Of a DNA stretch of 64,000 bases, positions 15,937 to 24,533 are shown in pieces. The DNA is from an uncultured Blautia sp. (lineage in GTDB: Bacteria; Bacillota; Clostridia; Lachnospirales; Lachnospiraceae). The notes beneath the pieces are model-generated. The model had not been told where the DNA came from. It was given only the letters and a program-made list of their open reading frames with translations, and searched no databases. The position numbers and the translations under genes were made by a program. The stretch lies in contig URMH01000008.1 of NCBI GenBank assembly GCA_900549015.1, forward strand, positions 1 to 64,000, written 5' to 3'. How positions within the stretch are numbered: position 1 is the stretch's first letter; the number at the start of each line of letters is the position of its first letter.

Positions 15937-15956
15937 AGGAGCGCAAATGCGCTCCT
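15937..15956 (-). terminator. Terminator after the TlpA-like gene
   Basis: AGGAGCGC-ATTT-GCGCTCCT read leftward, followed by CTTTTTATC. It lies 14 bases past the stop of the thioredoxin-fold gene. Confidence 0.75.
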
Positions 15957-15970
15957 GAAGAAAAAGTATA

Positions 15971-16690
15971 TTACTGGATCATATCCAGACCTTTTTGAAG
16001 AGTGGCACCATCAAGAGCTCCGCTTGCCTGAGCAACAGGCGTACCGTCGGCTGCGATAAAGTAAGTGACGGGAATAGAATACGTTCCGTATGTCATAGCT
16101 CCTTCTGTGCTGGTGTCAAAGTATACGGGGAAGGTATATCCCTGTTCTTCGATAAATGCAGATGCCGTTTCAACCGTCTCTCTTGATCCGTCTGTGAGGT
16201 TTACAATTACGAAATTTATATCCTCTCCATATTTCTGATAAGCTTCTTCAAAATGCGGCATCTCGCTTTTGCAGGGACCGCACCAGCTTGCCCAGAAATT
16301 AAGGACAACCGGTTTGCCGAAGAAATCGGAAAGCTTTACTTCCTCGCCGGAAGCGTCTGTCATAGTAAAATCAGGAGCCGTTTCTGCGGCATTTTCGCCG
16401 GAATCTGTCTCTTCAGAAGATGTCCGGGAATCGTCTCCGTTGGCTTCTGCCTGAGAATCATGAGAGGAGTCAGACTCTTCTGTGTCAGAAGTCTGTGCGT
16501 CTTCTTCGATTTCTGCCTTTTCGTTATTTTCTTCCGGCTGTGAATCCTCTTTGTTTTTCGATGACGGAGAGGTTTCCGTAAGAGTGTCGGTTTTGTAGGC
16601 GCTGCTCAGTTTGTTATAAAAGAAACCGGCGCCTCCGATTAAAATAACAAGAAGTACAGAAAGTAATATAAAGGTTTTATTTTTTTTCAT
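15971..16690 (-). CDS. Membrane-anchored TlpA/ResA-like thiol-disulfide oxidoreductase
   Basis: A 239-residue protein with an uncleaved N-terminal anchor (FILLSVLLVILIGGAGFFY, residues 8-26). An acidic, serine- and glutamate-rich linker of about 75 residues comes next, then a thioredoxin fold from about residue 105. The redox site is WASWCGPCKSEMP and the cis-proline loop is IPVTYFI. It should reduce or rearrange disulfides outside the membrane. Its electrons probably come from the CcdA protein encoded 15 bases upstream in the same operon (family knowledge). The linker likely spans the cell wall. The final substrate is unknown. Confidence 0.88.
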   Translation of the reverse strand: MKKNKTFILLSVLLVILIGGAGFFYNKLSSAYKTDTLTETSPSSKNKEDSQPEENNEKAEIEEDAQTSDTEESDSSHDSQAEANGDDSRTSSEETDSGENAAETAPDFTMTDASGEEVKLSDFFGKPVVLNFWASWCGPCKSEMPHFEEAYQKYGEDINFVIVNLTDGSRETVETASAFIEEQGYTFPVYFDTSTEGAMTYGTYSIPVTYFIAADGTPVAQASGALDGATLQKGLDMIQ

Positions 16691-16705
16691 AAGTCCTCCT
16701 TTTTA

Positions 16706-17368
16706 TCAGCTTAAAAGTGCCAGGAAACGTCCCATAGTGCCGGTTGCCATAAGAATACCAATGACAATTAAAAATCCGCCGCAGATCGTATTGATGATGC
16801 GATAATTCCGCTTGATAAAAGCGAAGGTGCTTTTTAATTTATCAATGAGAAGGGCACTGATAATAAAGGGAATTCCAAGACCGAGGGAGTAACATAAAAG
16901 CATGGTCATTCCTGTGAGAACGTGTCCCTGCTGTGAGGCGAGCATGAGAGCTGAGCCCAGGAATGCGCCGACACATGGAGTCCAGCCAACGGAAAAAATA
17001 ATTCCGAATAAGGCGGAAGTGAAAAAGCCAAGATCTGTGGTATCTACGCTTCTCTTTGCTCCGTGAAAAAGGTTGATTTTCAGAATACCGAGAAAATTCA
17101 GCCCGAATAAAATCACGATGACACCGGAGACAATATTGACTGTCTGCTGATGTGATTTTAAGAAGCTTCCGATCGTTCCTGCAAGAGCGCCCATAGAGAC
17201 AAATACGATAGTAAAACCAAGAATAAAACCGAGGGCGCATTTCATTGTTTTTTTTGTACTGCGCTCACCGCCTCCTGCAAAATAGGAGATGTATATGGGG
17301 AGCATTGGAAGGAGACAGGGAGAAATAAACGTGATAATTCCTTCCAAAAAAGAAATCATATACTGCAT
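16706..17368 (-). CDS. ccdA: CcdA/DsbD-type transmembrane electron carrier
   Basis: A 220-residue membrane protein with six hydrophobic segments. The paired redox cysteines are in FISPCLLPMLPIY (first helix) and SVGWTPCVGAFLG (fourth helix), the signature of the CcdA/DsbD family. It moves reducing equivalents from cytoplasmic thioredoxin across the membrane to an extracytoplasmic thioredoxin-like protein. The TlpA-like gene just downstream is the natural acceptor. In anaerobes without c-type cytochromes the pair usually serves oxidised methionine repair or disulfide reduction; nothing here settles which. Confidence 0.88.
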   Translation of the reverse strand: MQYMISFLEGIITFISPCLLPMLPIYISYFAGGGERSTKKTMKCALGFILGFTIVFVSMGALAGTIGSFLKSHQQTVNIVSGVIVILFGLNFLGILKINLFHGAKRSVDTTDLGFFTSALFGIIFSVGWTPCVGAFLGSALMLASQQGHVLTGMTMLLCYSLGLGIPFIISALLIDKLKSTFAFIKRNYRIINTICGGFLIVIGILMATGTMGRFLALLS

Positions 17369-17450
17369 ATTGTAAATTCCTTTCTATATAATTTTAGTAC
17401 AGTATAACATATCTTTTGAAAAAAGATAGTGAGAATTTGAAAGAGGATAT

Positions 17451-17495
17451 AAAAAAAACGTACAAGCTCTGATGATAAGAGTCTGTACGTTTTTT
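17451..17495 (-). terminator. Terminator after the DUF819 gene
   Basis: ACGTACA/TGTACGT with inner CTCT/AGAG pairing, flanked by A-runs on the left and T-runs on the right, so it can act in both directions. Its main role is to end the leftward DUF819 transcript. Confidence 0.75.
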
Positions 17496-17539
17496 AGTGA
17501 TTTCCTGCGGTTTGCGGCGTGAGCCACTTTATAGAGTTT

Positions 17540-18703
17540 CTATCCGAACAGGGACATAATATTTGCTACAATCAATCCGCCGCCTGTTCCGATGACATAT
17601 CCCATAAGTGCCATAAGTACACCAACAGGAACGAGGGCGCCGCTGTATGCGCCGGCAAGAATTGGGGCAGAAGCGGAACCGCCTATATTTGCAAGAGAGG
17701 CAACGCCGCAGGTAAACATATCCAGTTTGAAGATCTTGGCACAGAGAACCATAAGGATGCCGTGGATACCAAGAATCATAAATCCTGCAATGATCCATAC
17801 AGGAGCGTCTGTAAGCTCAAGGAAGCTTGCACGTGAGGCAAGAAGAGCAACTACAGAATAAAGCATAACATTGGAAAGTTCTGTTGTTCCTGCCATTTTT
17901 CCAACAGGTGTCAAAGCGCCGACAAGTCCTGCAAGAGTGATGAAAAGAACTGTCCATGTGGAAGTATCCAGGAATGGGAGCGCTCCGTTAAGAGTTGTTC
18001 CTATATTCTGTCCAAGAGCAGAAACAACGAGAGAAAGACCGAGAAGGAAAATAATGTTTACAAATGTAATAGAACTATCATTTGCTTTCGCATTGTCTTC
18101 CAGACGTTTTGAAACTTCGTCAAGTGTTTTTGTGTTTGCTTTTACCCATTTGTTGAATTTTGGCGCCAGGTTAATTGCCCACAGAAGGAACATAACCCAG
18201 ATAGAATAGTCGATAGAATCCACCACAAGGGCGTATGCCATATCTGCCTCTCCAATATCCAGTGCTGCCTGAACAGCAATCATATTTCCGGATCCGCCCA
18301 TCCAGCTTCCGCAGAGAGCGCCGAGGGCTTTCCATGCACCTTCTCCAAGAGGTCCGTGGAGAATTGCGTAAGTGATAATAAAGCCGAGAGAAATTGTAAT
18401 GGAAGCACAGAAGAAGCCGCCAAGCATTTTTGGTCCAAGCTTGAAGATTTTTCGGATGTCACAGCGAAGGAGCATCAGGAAAATCATGGCGAACAAAATA
18501 TTGTTCTTTAAAGCGGAGTAGGCAGGTTTTGTTGCCTCCAGATCCCATACATTTAAAGTGCAGAAAATCATAGTGGTAAGATACAGTAAAACAATTGGTG
18601 GTGCGTAATCAAAAAATTTTGATTTTGTGTGTTTTTGCAGCCACACGAGGAGAGCAGCAATAAAAATTAAAACTGCTACGTAGGTAAATCCGTTTGTAAT
18701 CAT
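17540..18703 (-). CDS. DUF819 family membrane protein, probable transporter
   Basis: This 387-residue protein has about ten hydrophobic segments. It carries the DUF819 hallmarks LGALCGSWMGGSGNMIAVQAA and, in the second half, GVASLANIGGSASAPILAGAY. These two glycine-rich re-entrant-like motifs in an inverted arrangement resemble secondary transporters of the anion or sodium-coupled type (YjcL family). Function is not established. It is divergent from a dipeptide epimerase gene, and a dipeptidase gene follows that, so uptake of dipeptides or their products is a reasonable guess. Confidence 0.8.
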   Translation of the reverse strand: MITNGFTYVAVLIFIAALLVWLQKHTKSKFFDYAPPIVLLYLTTMIFCTLNVWDLEATKPAYSALKNNILFAMIFLMLLRCDIRKIFKLGPKMLGGFFCASITISLGFIITYAILHGPLGEGAWKALGALCGSWMGGSGNMIAVQAALDIGEADMAYALVVDSIDYSIWVMFLLWAINLAPKFNKWVKANTKTLDEVSKRLEDNAKANDSSITFVNIIFLLGLSLVVSALGQNIGTTLNGALPFLDTSTWTVLFITLAGLVGALTPVGKMAGTTELSNVMLYSVVALLASRASFLELTDAPVWIIAGFMILGIHGILMVLCAKIFKLDMFTCGVASLANIGGSASAPILAGAYSGALVPVGVLMALMGYVIGTGGGLIVANIMSLFG

Positions 18704-18741
18704 GTTACTCTTCCCTTTCCTTGTTATTTAGCACAATTTTC

Positions 18742-18770
18742 TTTACAAATCATGCATGTTTATATACAAT
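18742..18770 (+). promoter_or_regulatory. Promoter of the dipeptide epimerase gene
   Basis: TTTACA (18742-18747) and TACAAT (18765-18770) are separated by 17 bp, 66 bases before the chosen start. Confidence 0.5.
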
Positions 18771-18836
18771 AATACCATTAGTTCTTGCGGCTGGCAAATA
18801 CTTTTTACAAAATTAAAGAAAAGGCAGGTAAAAGAT

Positions 18837-19931
18837 ATGAAAATTACTGATATTCGCATGGGGCTGATTTCCGTACCGCTTCGTGTTCCTTTTAAAACTG
18901 CGCTTCGTTCTGTGAACAGCGTAGAAGATGTTGTTGTTGAAATCCATACGGATTCAGGAGAGGTGGGATATGGAGAAGCACCGCCAACAGGAGTAATCAC
19001 AGGTGATACGACTGGTGCTATTATAGGAGCGATCAAAGATCATATCGCACCTTCTCTTATAGGCAGAGATGTAGATGACTTTGAAGATCTGATGAAGGTG
19101 CTGAATTCCTGCATTTTGAAAAATACAAGCGCGAAGGCAGCTGTAGATATGGCGCTGTGGGATTTATACGGACAGCTTTATAAAATTCCTGTTTATAAAT
19201 TAATGGGAGGCGCAAGAAAATCTATCGTTACAGATATTACAATCAGCGTAAATGAGCCTGATGAAATGGCGAGAGATGCAGAAGATGCGATCCGGAGAGG
19301 ATATGACTGTTTAAAAGTAAAGGTGGGAAAAGAGCCGGAGAAGGATATTTCAAGGCTGTCAGCAATCCGCCAGGCTGTTCCGGCGGAAACGAAAATCCGA
19401 ATTGATGCAAACCAGGGGTGGACACCAAAAGAGGCAGTCCGGATTTTGAACGGAATGCAGGAAAAGGGATTAGATATTGAATTTGTAGAACAGCCGGTAA
19501 AAGCGCATGATTTTGAGGGAATGAAGTACGTAACGGAACGTTCTTATGTGCCGGTTCTTGCAGATGAAAGTGTTTTTTCACCGGAAGATGCAGTGAAGAT
19601 TATGCAAATGGGGGCAGCAGATCTTGTAAATATTAAGCTGATGAAGTGCGGCGGTCTTTATAATGCGCTGAAAATTGTTTCCGCAGCGGAGATTTACGGT
19701 GTGGAGTGTATGATCGGCTGTATGCTTGAGGCAAAGATCAGTGTAAATGCAGCGGTTCATCTTGCATGTGCCAAGAAAATTATTACAAAAATCGATCTTG
19801 ATGGACCGGTTCTCTGTAAAGAAGACCCGATTCTTGGCGGTGCTGTCTTTGATGAAAAGATAATTACCGTTTCAGATGAACCGGGTCTTGGTATCCGTGG
19901 TATTGAACCTGGGAAAATTCGCTATATTTAA
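18837..19931 (+). CDS. Dipeptide epimerase of the enolase superfamily (L-Ala-D/L-Glu type)
   Basis: This is a 364-residue enzyme. I start it at MKITDIRMG (ATG 18837, with AGGCAGG upstream), since the 27 codons before it have no family match. Catalytic features: KVKVG (KxK lysine), RIDANQGW (metal Asp), EQPV (metal Glu), LADESV (metal Asp) and LMKCGG. This set is typical of Ala-Glu and related dipeptide epimerases, which invert one residue of cell-wall dipeptides so they can be hydrolysed. The neighbours, a DUF819 transporter and the PepD peptidase, support a murein-peptide recycling role. True dipeptide specificity cannot be told by eye; o-succinylbenzoate synthase is less likely because no menaquinone genes are near. 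Confidence 0.85.
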   Translation: MKITDIRMGLISVPLRVPFKTALRSVNSVEDVVVEIHTDSGEVGYGEAPPTGVITGDTTGAIIGAIKDHIAPSLIGRDVDDFEDLMKVLNSCILKNTSAKAAVDMALWDLYGQLYKIPVYKLMGGARKSIVTDITISVNEPDEMARDAEDAIRRGYDCLKVKVGKEPEKDISRLSAIRQAVPAETKIRIDANQGWTPKEAVRILNGMQEKGLDIEFVEQPVKAHDFEGMKYVTERSYVPVLADESVFSPEDAVKIMQMGAADLVNIKLMKCGGLYNALKIVSAAEIYGVECMIGCMLEAKISVNAAVHLACAKKIITKIDLDGPVLCKEDPILGGAVFDEKIITVSDEPGLGIRGIEPGKIRYI

Positions 19932-19946
19932 ATGTAAAATTCTGTT

Positions 19947-21392
19947 TTAAAGCGCTTTAAGAACAGCTTTTAAATAGTCCCATACTCTTTCTACGGAAGG
20001 AATATGGAGTTTTTCGTCAGGTGTGTGTACATCAAGCTGATTCGGACCGAAGGAGATGCAGTCCAGACCGGGGATTTTGCTGGAAAGGATTCCACATTCC
20101 AGTCCTGCATGAATTGTCTGAAGAAGCGGGGCTTTTCCATACAGCTCTTCAAAAACATTAACACAGCAGTCTCGAAGGGGAGATTCATTTGCATATGGCC
20201 ATGCAGGGTAGTCTCCCTGAAATTCTGTATGACCGCCGAGGGTCTTTACAAGAAGGGAGATTTTTTCGGCAAGGGTTTCTTTAGAAGAGGAAACAGAACT
20301 TCTTATGGAAAGACGCAGCATCAGTTCTTCTTCTGCAAGCTCCATGATACCCAGGTTCAGGGAAGTTTCTACAGTATCCGGAATGTCTGCGCTCATAGCC
20401 TGCACTCCGCAGGGAATAAACGTGAGGGCTGTAAGTACGGAATGAAGAGATTTTTCTGTGAGTGCAGCTTCAGTTGTTATTGTTGATTCTGTAAGTTCCA
20501 GACGAATATCAGGATCTGTCGCGCCATATTCTGACTTTATATAAGAAAGGAAAGTTTCAGCGGCTTTTTTTGCGCAGGAGAGATTTTCCTCAGGGATCAG
20601 GACAGATGCCCGGGAGTCTTTTGGGATTGCATTTTCTTTTATTCCTCCCGACATGGAAATAAGGGCATAGTCTGTTTCTTTTTTCAGGAAAAGAAGGAAA
20701 CGTCCGAGAAGTTCAATTCCATTTCCGCGCTTTTTATGAATTTCCAGTCCGGAATGTCCTCCCAGAAGTCCGGAAAAACGGATATGGCAGAGAATGCCTG
20801 TCTGCGTATTTCTTTCTACAGGAATCTGGCAGGCGGCACGGCGTCCTCCGGCACAGCCCACTGTGAGGATACCTTCTTCTTCCGAATCGATATTAATGAG
20901 TCTTCTGCCTTTGCATTCAGATAAGTTCATGGCAGATGTGCCCAGAAGCCCGACTTCTTCACATACAGTAAGAATTACTTCGAGAGGCGGGTGAGGAATG
21001 TCTTTGTCATCGAGGAGCGCAAGCGCGTATGCCACTGCAATCCCGTCGTCTCCGCCGAGAGTTGTTCCTTCTGCTGTGAGATATTCTCCGTCTATCATAA
21101 GGCGGAGTCCGTCTGTTTCAAGGTTTAGATCGCAGTCATCTGTCTTAACGCCTACCATATCAAGATGCCCCTGAAGAATAACGGCTTCTTTTTGCTCGTA
21201 TCCGGGGGATGCAGGCGCGAAGATAATAAGGTTTCCCATAGCGTCCTGGGTGCAGTGCAGACCGTGTTCTTTTGCGAAACGGACACAGTGATCGCTTAAC
21301 TGTTTTTCGTGATGAGAAGTATGGGGAATGGAGCAGATTTCTTCAAAGTAATGAAAAACAGAAGCAGGTTTCAGTGATTTAAGTGAATTCAT
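19947..21392 (-). CDS. pepD: Aminoacyl-histidine dipeptidase (PepD, M20 family)
   Basis: This 481-residue zinc peptidase is usually called cytosolic nonspecific dipeptidase. The metal-binding motifs are LQGHLDMVG (His, Asp) and TLGGDDGIAVAYALALLDD; the catalytic and metal glutamates lie in TVCEEVGLLG. The N-terminus FHYFEEICSIPHTSHHEKQLSDH is characteristic of PepD. The start at ATG 21392 follows GAGGTG by seven bases; a longer frame would need TTG 21407. It is convergent with the epimerase gene, with 15 bases between the stops. It may complete the breakdown of dipeptides imported and epimerised by its neighbours, or simply recycle peptides. Confidence 0.9.
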   Translation of the reverse strand: MNSLKSLKPASVFHYFEEICSIPHTSHHEKQLSDHCVRFAKEHGLHCTQDAMGNLIIFAPASPGYEQKEAVILQGHLDMVGVKTDDCDLNLETDGLRLMIDGEYLTAEGTTLGGDDGIAVAYALALLDDKDIPHPPLEVILTVCEEVGLLGTSAMNLSECKGRRLINIDSEEEGILTVGCAGGRRAACQIPVERNTQTGILCHIRFSGLLGGHSGLEIHKKRGNGIELLGRFLLFLKKETDYALISMSGGIKENAIPKDSRASVLIPEENLSCAKKAAETFLSYIKSEYGATDPDIRLELTESTITTEAALTEKSLHSVLTALTFIPCGVQAMSADIPDTVETSLNLGIMELAEEELMLRLSIRSSVSSSKETLAEKISLLVKTLGGHTEFQGDYPAWPYANESPLRDCCVNVFEELYGKAPLLQTIHAGLECGILSSKIPGLDCISFGPNQLDVHTPDEKLHIPSVERVWDYLKAVLKAL

Positions 21393-21544
21393 AAGCGTAC
21401 ACCTCAACTTTTTTTTAATATCATATCATGTTTTAACAAATAATACACATTTTTCCCACAAAGTAAACACAAATTATTTTTATACTAAGAGCCATAAAAG
21501 GAAAGAAACAGAGATTCTTGAAAGAAGTCAAGGAGGGAATATAA

Positions 21545-22996
21545 ATGAGTAACATTAATAAAAATACAATCAAAAAAATGGCAAAAAAGGGTGTGAAGGT
21601 CACGCTTTGCGCAGCTCTTGCAGGAGGTCTTTTATTAGGCGGATATAATGGAATTTCTTATTTTACAGAGGGAGTCCAGAATGTTTCCGCTTCATCAGAT
21701 AAAACGATGCTGACCATGACTAAGAGTGAAAAGAAGTCAAAAGAGAAAAAGAATACAGAGGAGAAAAAAGAAATAGAGACAAAGGGAAGCCTTGATGTTT
21801 CTGATATTGCAGCAGAAGCGATGCCATCTGTAGTTTCTATTACAACAAAATCCATTCAGGAAGTTCAGAATTACTACGGAATGTTTGGAATGTACGGCGG
21901 ATACGCTCCTTCTCAGGAAGAAGAGGTTGAGGGAAGCGGTTCCGGAATCATTATCGGAAAAAATGATGAGGAGCTTCTGATCGCAACAAATTATCACGTT
22001 GTGGAAGGGGCAGATACGCTTTCAGTAAGTTTTATTGACAACAATTCATATGAGGGAACTGTAAAAGGATATGAAGAAAATAAAGATCTTGCAGTTGTAA
22101 GTATTCCTCTGGAAGATATTTCTGATGATACTATGGATCAGATTTCTATAGCAACGATTGGAAGCTCCGATGATCTTGTTGTAGGGGAGCAGGTAATTGC
22201 TATTGGTAATGCACTTGGTTATGGACAGTCTGTTACAACAGGTATTGTAAGTGCAAAAAACAGAAAAATGGATTCTACATCCGGTTCGTTCTCTTCTGAT
22301 GAAGATGACAATAGAAACGGTGTCAACCTGCTTCAGACAGACGCGGCAATTAATCCGGGAAACAGCGGCGGAGCACTTCTTAACATGAAAGGCGAGGTTG
22401 TAGGTATTAACTCTGCAAAGCTTGCATCTACAGAAGTAGAAGGCATGGGATATGCCATTGCAGTTTCTGATGTTTCCGATATTCTGGAGAACCTTATGAA
22501 TGAGGAACCGAGAGAAAAACTGGATGAGGGAGAAAATGGTGTTCTTGGAATTTCCGGAAGAACAGTAAGTGAAGAAGGTCAGGTTTACGGTATTCCTCAG
22601 GGTGTCTTTGTAGGAGAAGTTACAGAAGGCGGTCCTGCAGAAGAAGCAGGAATTAAAGTGAATTCTATTATTACGGAATTTGCCGGAAAATCAGTAGTAA
22701 GCATAGATCAGCTTGTAAATTACCTTCAGTATTATGAGCCAGGAGAAGAGGTTGAAGTTGTTCTTCAGGTTCCGGATGGAGAAAGCTATACGGAAAAAAC
22801 AGTGACCGTTACACTGGGAAAAAATGAAAATAAAGACAAGTCAGAAAGTAAAGATGAGAGCGCAGACAAAAACGAGGACGAAAACGAGGACGAAAGCGCA
22901 CAGGAGCAACCGTCAGGAGAGGGAAATATTCTGGAGGATTGGGAAAATGGAATTTTATCTGAATCCGGAATGCAGTTTTTCGATGGCTGGAGATAA
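21545..22996 (+). CDS. htrA: HtrA/DegP-like membrane-anchored serine protease
   Basis: A 483-residue protein with a basic cytoplasmic start and one hydrophobic anchor (VTLCAALAGGLLLGGY, residues 20-35). After a lysine-rich linker comes a trypsin-like domain: His in TNYHVVEG, Asp in NKDLAVV, and Ser in GNSGGALL. One PDZ domain follows (GVFVGEVTEGGPAEEAGIK, residues about 355-430). An unusual acidic tail of about 45 residues (KDKSESKDESADKNEDENED) closes the protein. HtrA proteases degrade or refold damaged proteins at the outer face of the membrane. The gene stands alone with a terminator after it. Confidence 0.92.
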   Translation: MSNINKNTIKKMAKKGVKVTLCAALAGGLLLGGYNGISYFTEGVQNVSASSDKTMLTMTKSEKKSKEKKNTEEKKEIETKGSLDVSDIAAEAMPSVVSITTKSIQEVQNYYGMFGMYGGYAPSQEEEVEGSGSGIIIGKNDEELLIATNYHVVEGADTLSVSFIDNNSYEGTVKGYEENKDLAVVSIPLEDISDDTMDQISIATIGSSDDLVVGEQVIAIGNALGYGQSVTTGIVSAKNRKMDSTSGSFSSDEDDNRNGVNLLQTDAAINPGNSGGALLNMKGEVVGINSAKLASTEVEGMGYAIAVSDVSDILENLMNEEPREKLDEGENGVLGISGRTVSEEGQVYGIPQGVFVGEVTEGGPAEEAGIKVNSIITEFAGKSVVSIDQLVNYLQYYEPGEEVEVVLQVPDGESYTEKTVTVTLGKNENKDKSESKDESADKNEDENEDESAQEQPSGEGNILEDWENGILSESGMQFFDGWR

Positions 22997-23020
22997 ATAA
23001 AAGCAGTAAGATAAAAAATA

Positions 23021-23060
23021 AGGACAGCATCCGAGAATGAGGTGTTGTCCTGTTTTTTTT
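23021..23060 (+). terminator. Terminator after htrA
   Basis: GGACAGCATC pairs with GGTGTTGTCC over ten positions (two G-T pairs) and runs into eight T. Confidence 0.75.
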
Positions 23061-23172
23061 GTATAATATTTACAAAACAAAAGAAAAAATGCAGGAAAAT
23101 ATGGTAATGTTTTGGGGCGTATGATATAATCCTTCTATCGTTAAGAAATATAAAGATTAAGGAGGACAGTGA

Positions 23173-24372
23173 ATGAAAAAAGTATTGGTGGGATTGATAA
23201 CAGGATTGCTTTGTATCATGCCGGCAGCAGGGGTTATGGCAGAAGAAGCAGCGGCAGAAACGAAAGAAGCAGCGGCAGAAACGACAAATGAAACACAGGC
23301 GCTTTCTGATGATATTTACAGTTTTCAGGCAGAAATCGATGGGGAAATTTATCAGTTTCCCATGTCTTTTGAGGAGTTTACGGCAAAAGGCTGGACTTAC
23401 GATGGAGATGCTGCGCAGACGATGGAGCCGGAGCAGTATACAACAGCAGAAACTTTTAAGAAGGATTCCTCAAAGCTGTATGCTACCATATTTAATCTTG
23501 GTATGAATACAGTTCCTTTTTCAGAATGCCAGATAGGCGGTTTTTCGGTGGATTCTTATATGATGAAGGACAGTGCTCTCAGTGTAAAGCTTCCCAAGGG
23601 AATTGAATTTGGAGTATCTACTCTTGAGGATGTGAAAGCCGCATATGGCGAGCCAAGCAGAGTATATGACGGAGAGATGTACACATCACTCAGTTATGAA
23701 TACGATATGTACCAGAATGTGGAAATCCAGGTGGATAAAGAGACAAATACAGTAAGTAAAGTGGATATAAGAAATATGATCGACACAGCAAGCGAAGCGG
23801 ATCAGGCACAGGCTGCATCACAGGTGAGTGATGAAGTAACTGAGGAAGTAAAAAGCTACCGGGCACCAGCAGAACTGGGAGATGATTTTGCAAAATTTAT
23901 TGTAGAATATGACGGTGCGCTGTATCAGATGCCGGCTCCTGTTTCCGAATTTGAGAAAAACGGCTGGACAGTAAAAGAAGATCAGTCTGATATGACGGTA
24001 AAGGGAAAAGATTTCGGCTGGGTTGCTCTTATGAAGAATAATCAGGAATTAAGAGTTATTGCTCAGAATTATGGAGCGAATGCCACTACAATTCGAAACT
24101 GCTTTGTTACATCTGTAAAAGGAGACGACAATTCAACCAATATGCCGATTACTGTTCAGAAGGGAATTACACGCGGCATGGCGAAAGCAGAGCTTGAGAA
24201 AGCGCTGGAAGGTGTGACATATAAATTTGAAGAGTCCGATATGTTTGAATATTACACAATAGAAGGACCGGAAAGTTCCCTTGACCGGGTAGAGATTCTT
24301 GTGAGAAAAGATACAAGTGTGGTACAGGCAATTGAGGTGAGCAATGCGCCAAAGGAGCTTCCTAAATACTGA
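23173..24372 (+). CDS. Secreted protein of unknown function with two copies of one domain
   Basis: This 399-residue protein has a clear signal peptide (MKKVLVGLITGLLCIMPAAG, cleavage likely after VMAEE) and a short repeat EAAAETKEAAAET. Two related halves follow. Half one is about residues 45-200 (FQAEIDGEIYQFPMSFEEF, then GWTYDGD). Half two is about 230-395 (FIVEYDGALYQMPAPVSEF, then GWTVKED). Each half ends with a strand-rich segment leading to VSKVDIRN or VQAIEVSN. I do not know the family; the domains look like extracellular beta-rich modules. The gene is monocistronic, with TATAAT at 23123-23128 upstream. Confidence 0.75.
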   Translation: MKKVLVGLITGLLCIMPAAGVMAEEAAAETKEAAAETTNETQALSDDIYSFQAEIDGEIYQFPMSFEEFTAKGWTYDGDAAQTMEPEQYTTAETFKKDSSKLYATIFNLGMNTVPFSECQIGGFSVDSYMMKDSALSVKLPKGIEFGVSTLEDVKAAYGEPSRVYDGEMYTSLSYEYDMYQNVEIQVDKETNTVSKVDIRNMIDTASEADQAQAASQVSDEVTEEVKSYRAPAELGDDFAKFIVEYDGALYQMPAPVSEFEKNGWTVKEDQSDMTVKGKDFGWVALMKNNQELRVIAQNYGANATTIRNCFVTSVKGDDNSTNMPITVQKGITRGMAKAELEKALEGVTYKFEESDMFEYYTIEGPESSLDRVEILVRKDTSVVQAIEVSNAPKELPKY

Positions 24373-24426
24373 TAAAACAGAACCGGAATTGTATGAAAAT
24401 AAGTACAAGAATATGATAGAAAAGTA

Positions 24427-24455
24427 TTGAGTTAAAAGATTAACAATGTTATAGT
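24427..24455 (+). promoter_or_regulatory. Promoter of the iron alcohol dehydrogenase gene
   Basis: TTGAGT (24427-24432) and TATAGT (24450-24455) are separated by 17 bp. Confidence 0.65.
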
Positions 24456-24459
24456 GTAA

Positions 24460-24477
24460 TTGTTAAGAAAATAACAA
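24460..24477. promoter_or_regulatory. Rex operator-like site
   Basis: TTGTTAAGAAAATAACAA is an inverted repeat TTGTTA-N6-TAACAA, matching the consensus for the redox repressor Rex in clostridia. It starts four bases after the -10, across the expected transcription start. High NADH would release Rex and allow alcohol dehydrogenase expression. Confidence 0.7.
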
Positions 24478-24533
24478 TTAGAATCAAATGAATTTTCCTG
24501 AACCAGGAAACAATAGAAAAGGAGTGACGTACT

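Noticed and set aside
15874..16059. 61-codon plus-strand frame
   Set aside because: It runs through the TlpA terminator into the antisense of that gene.
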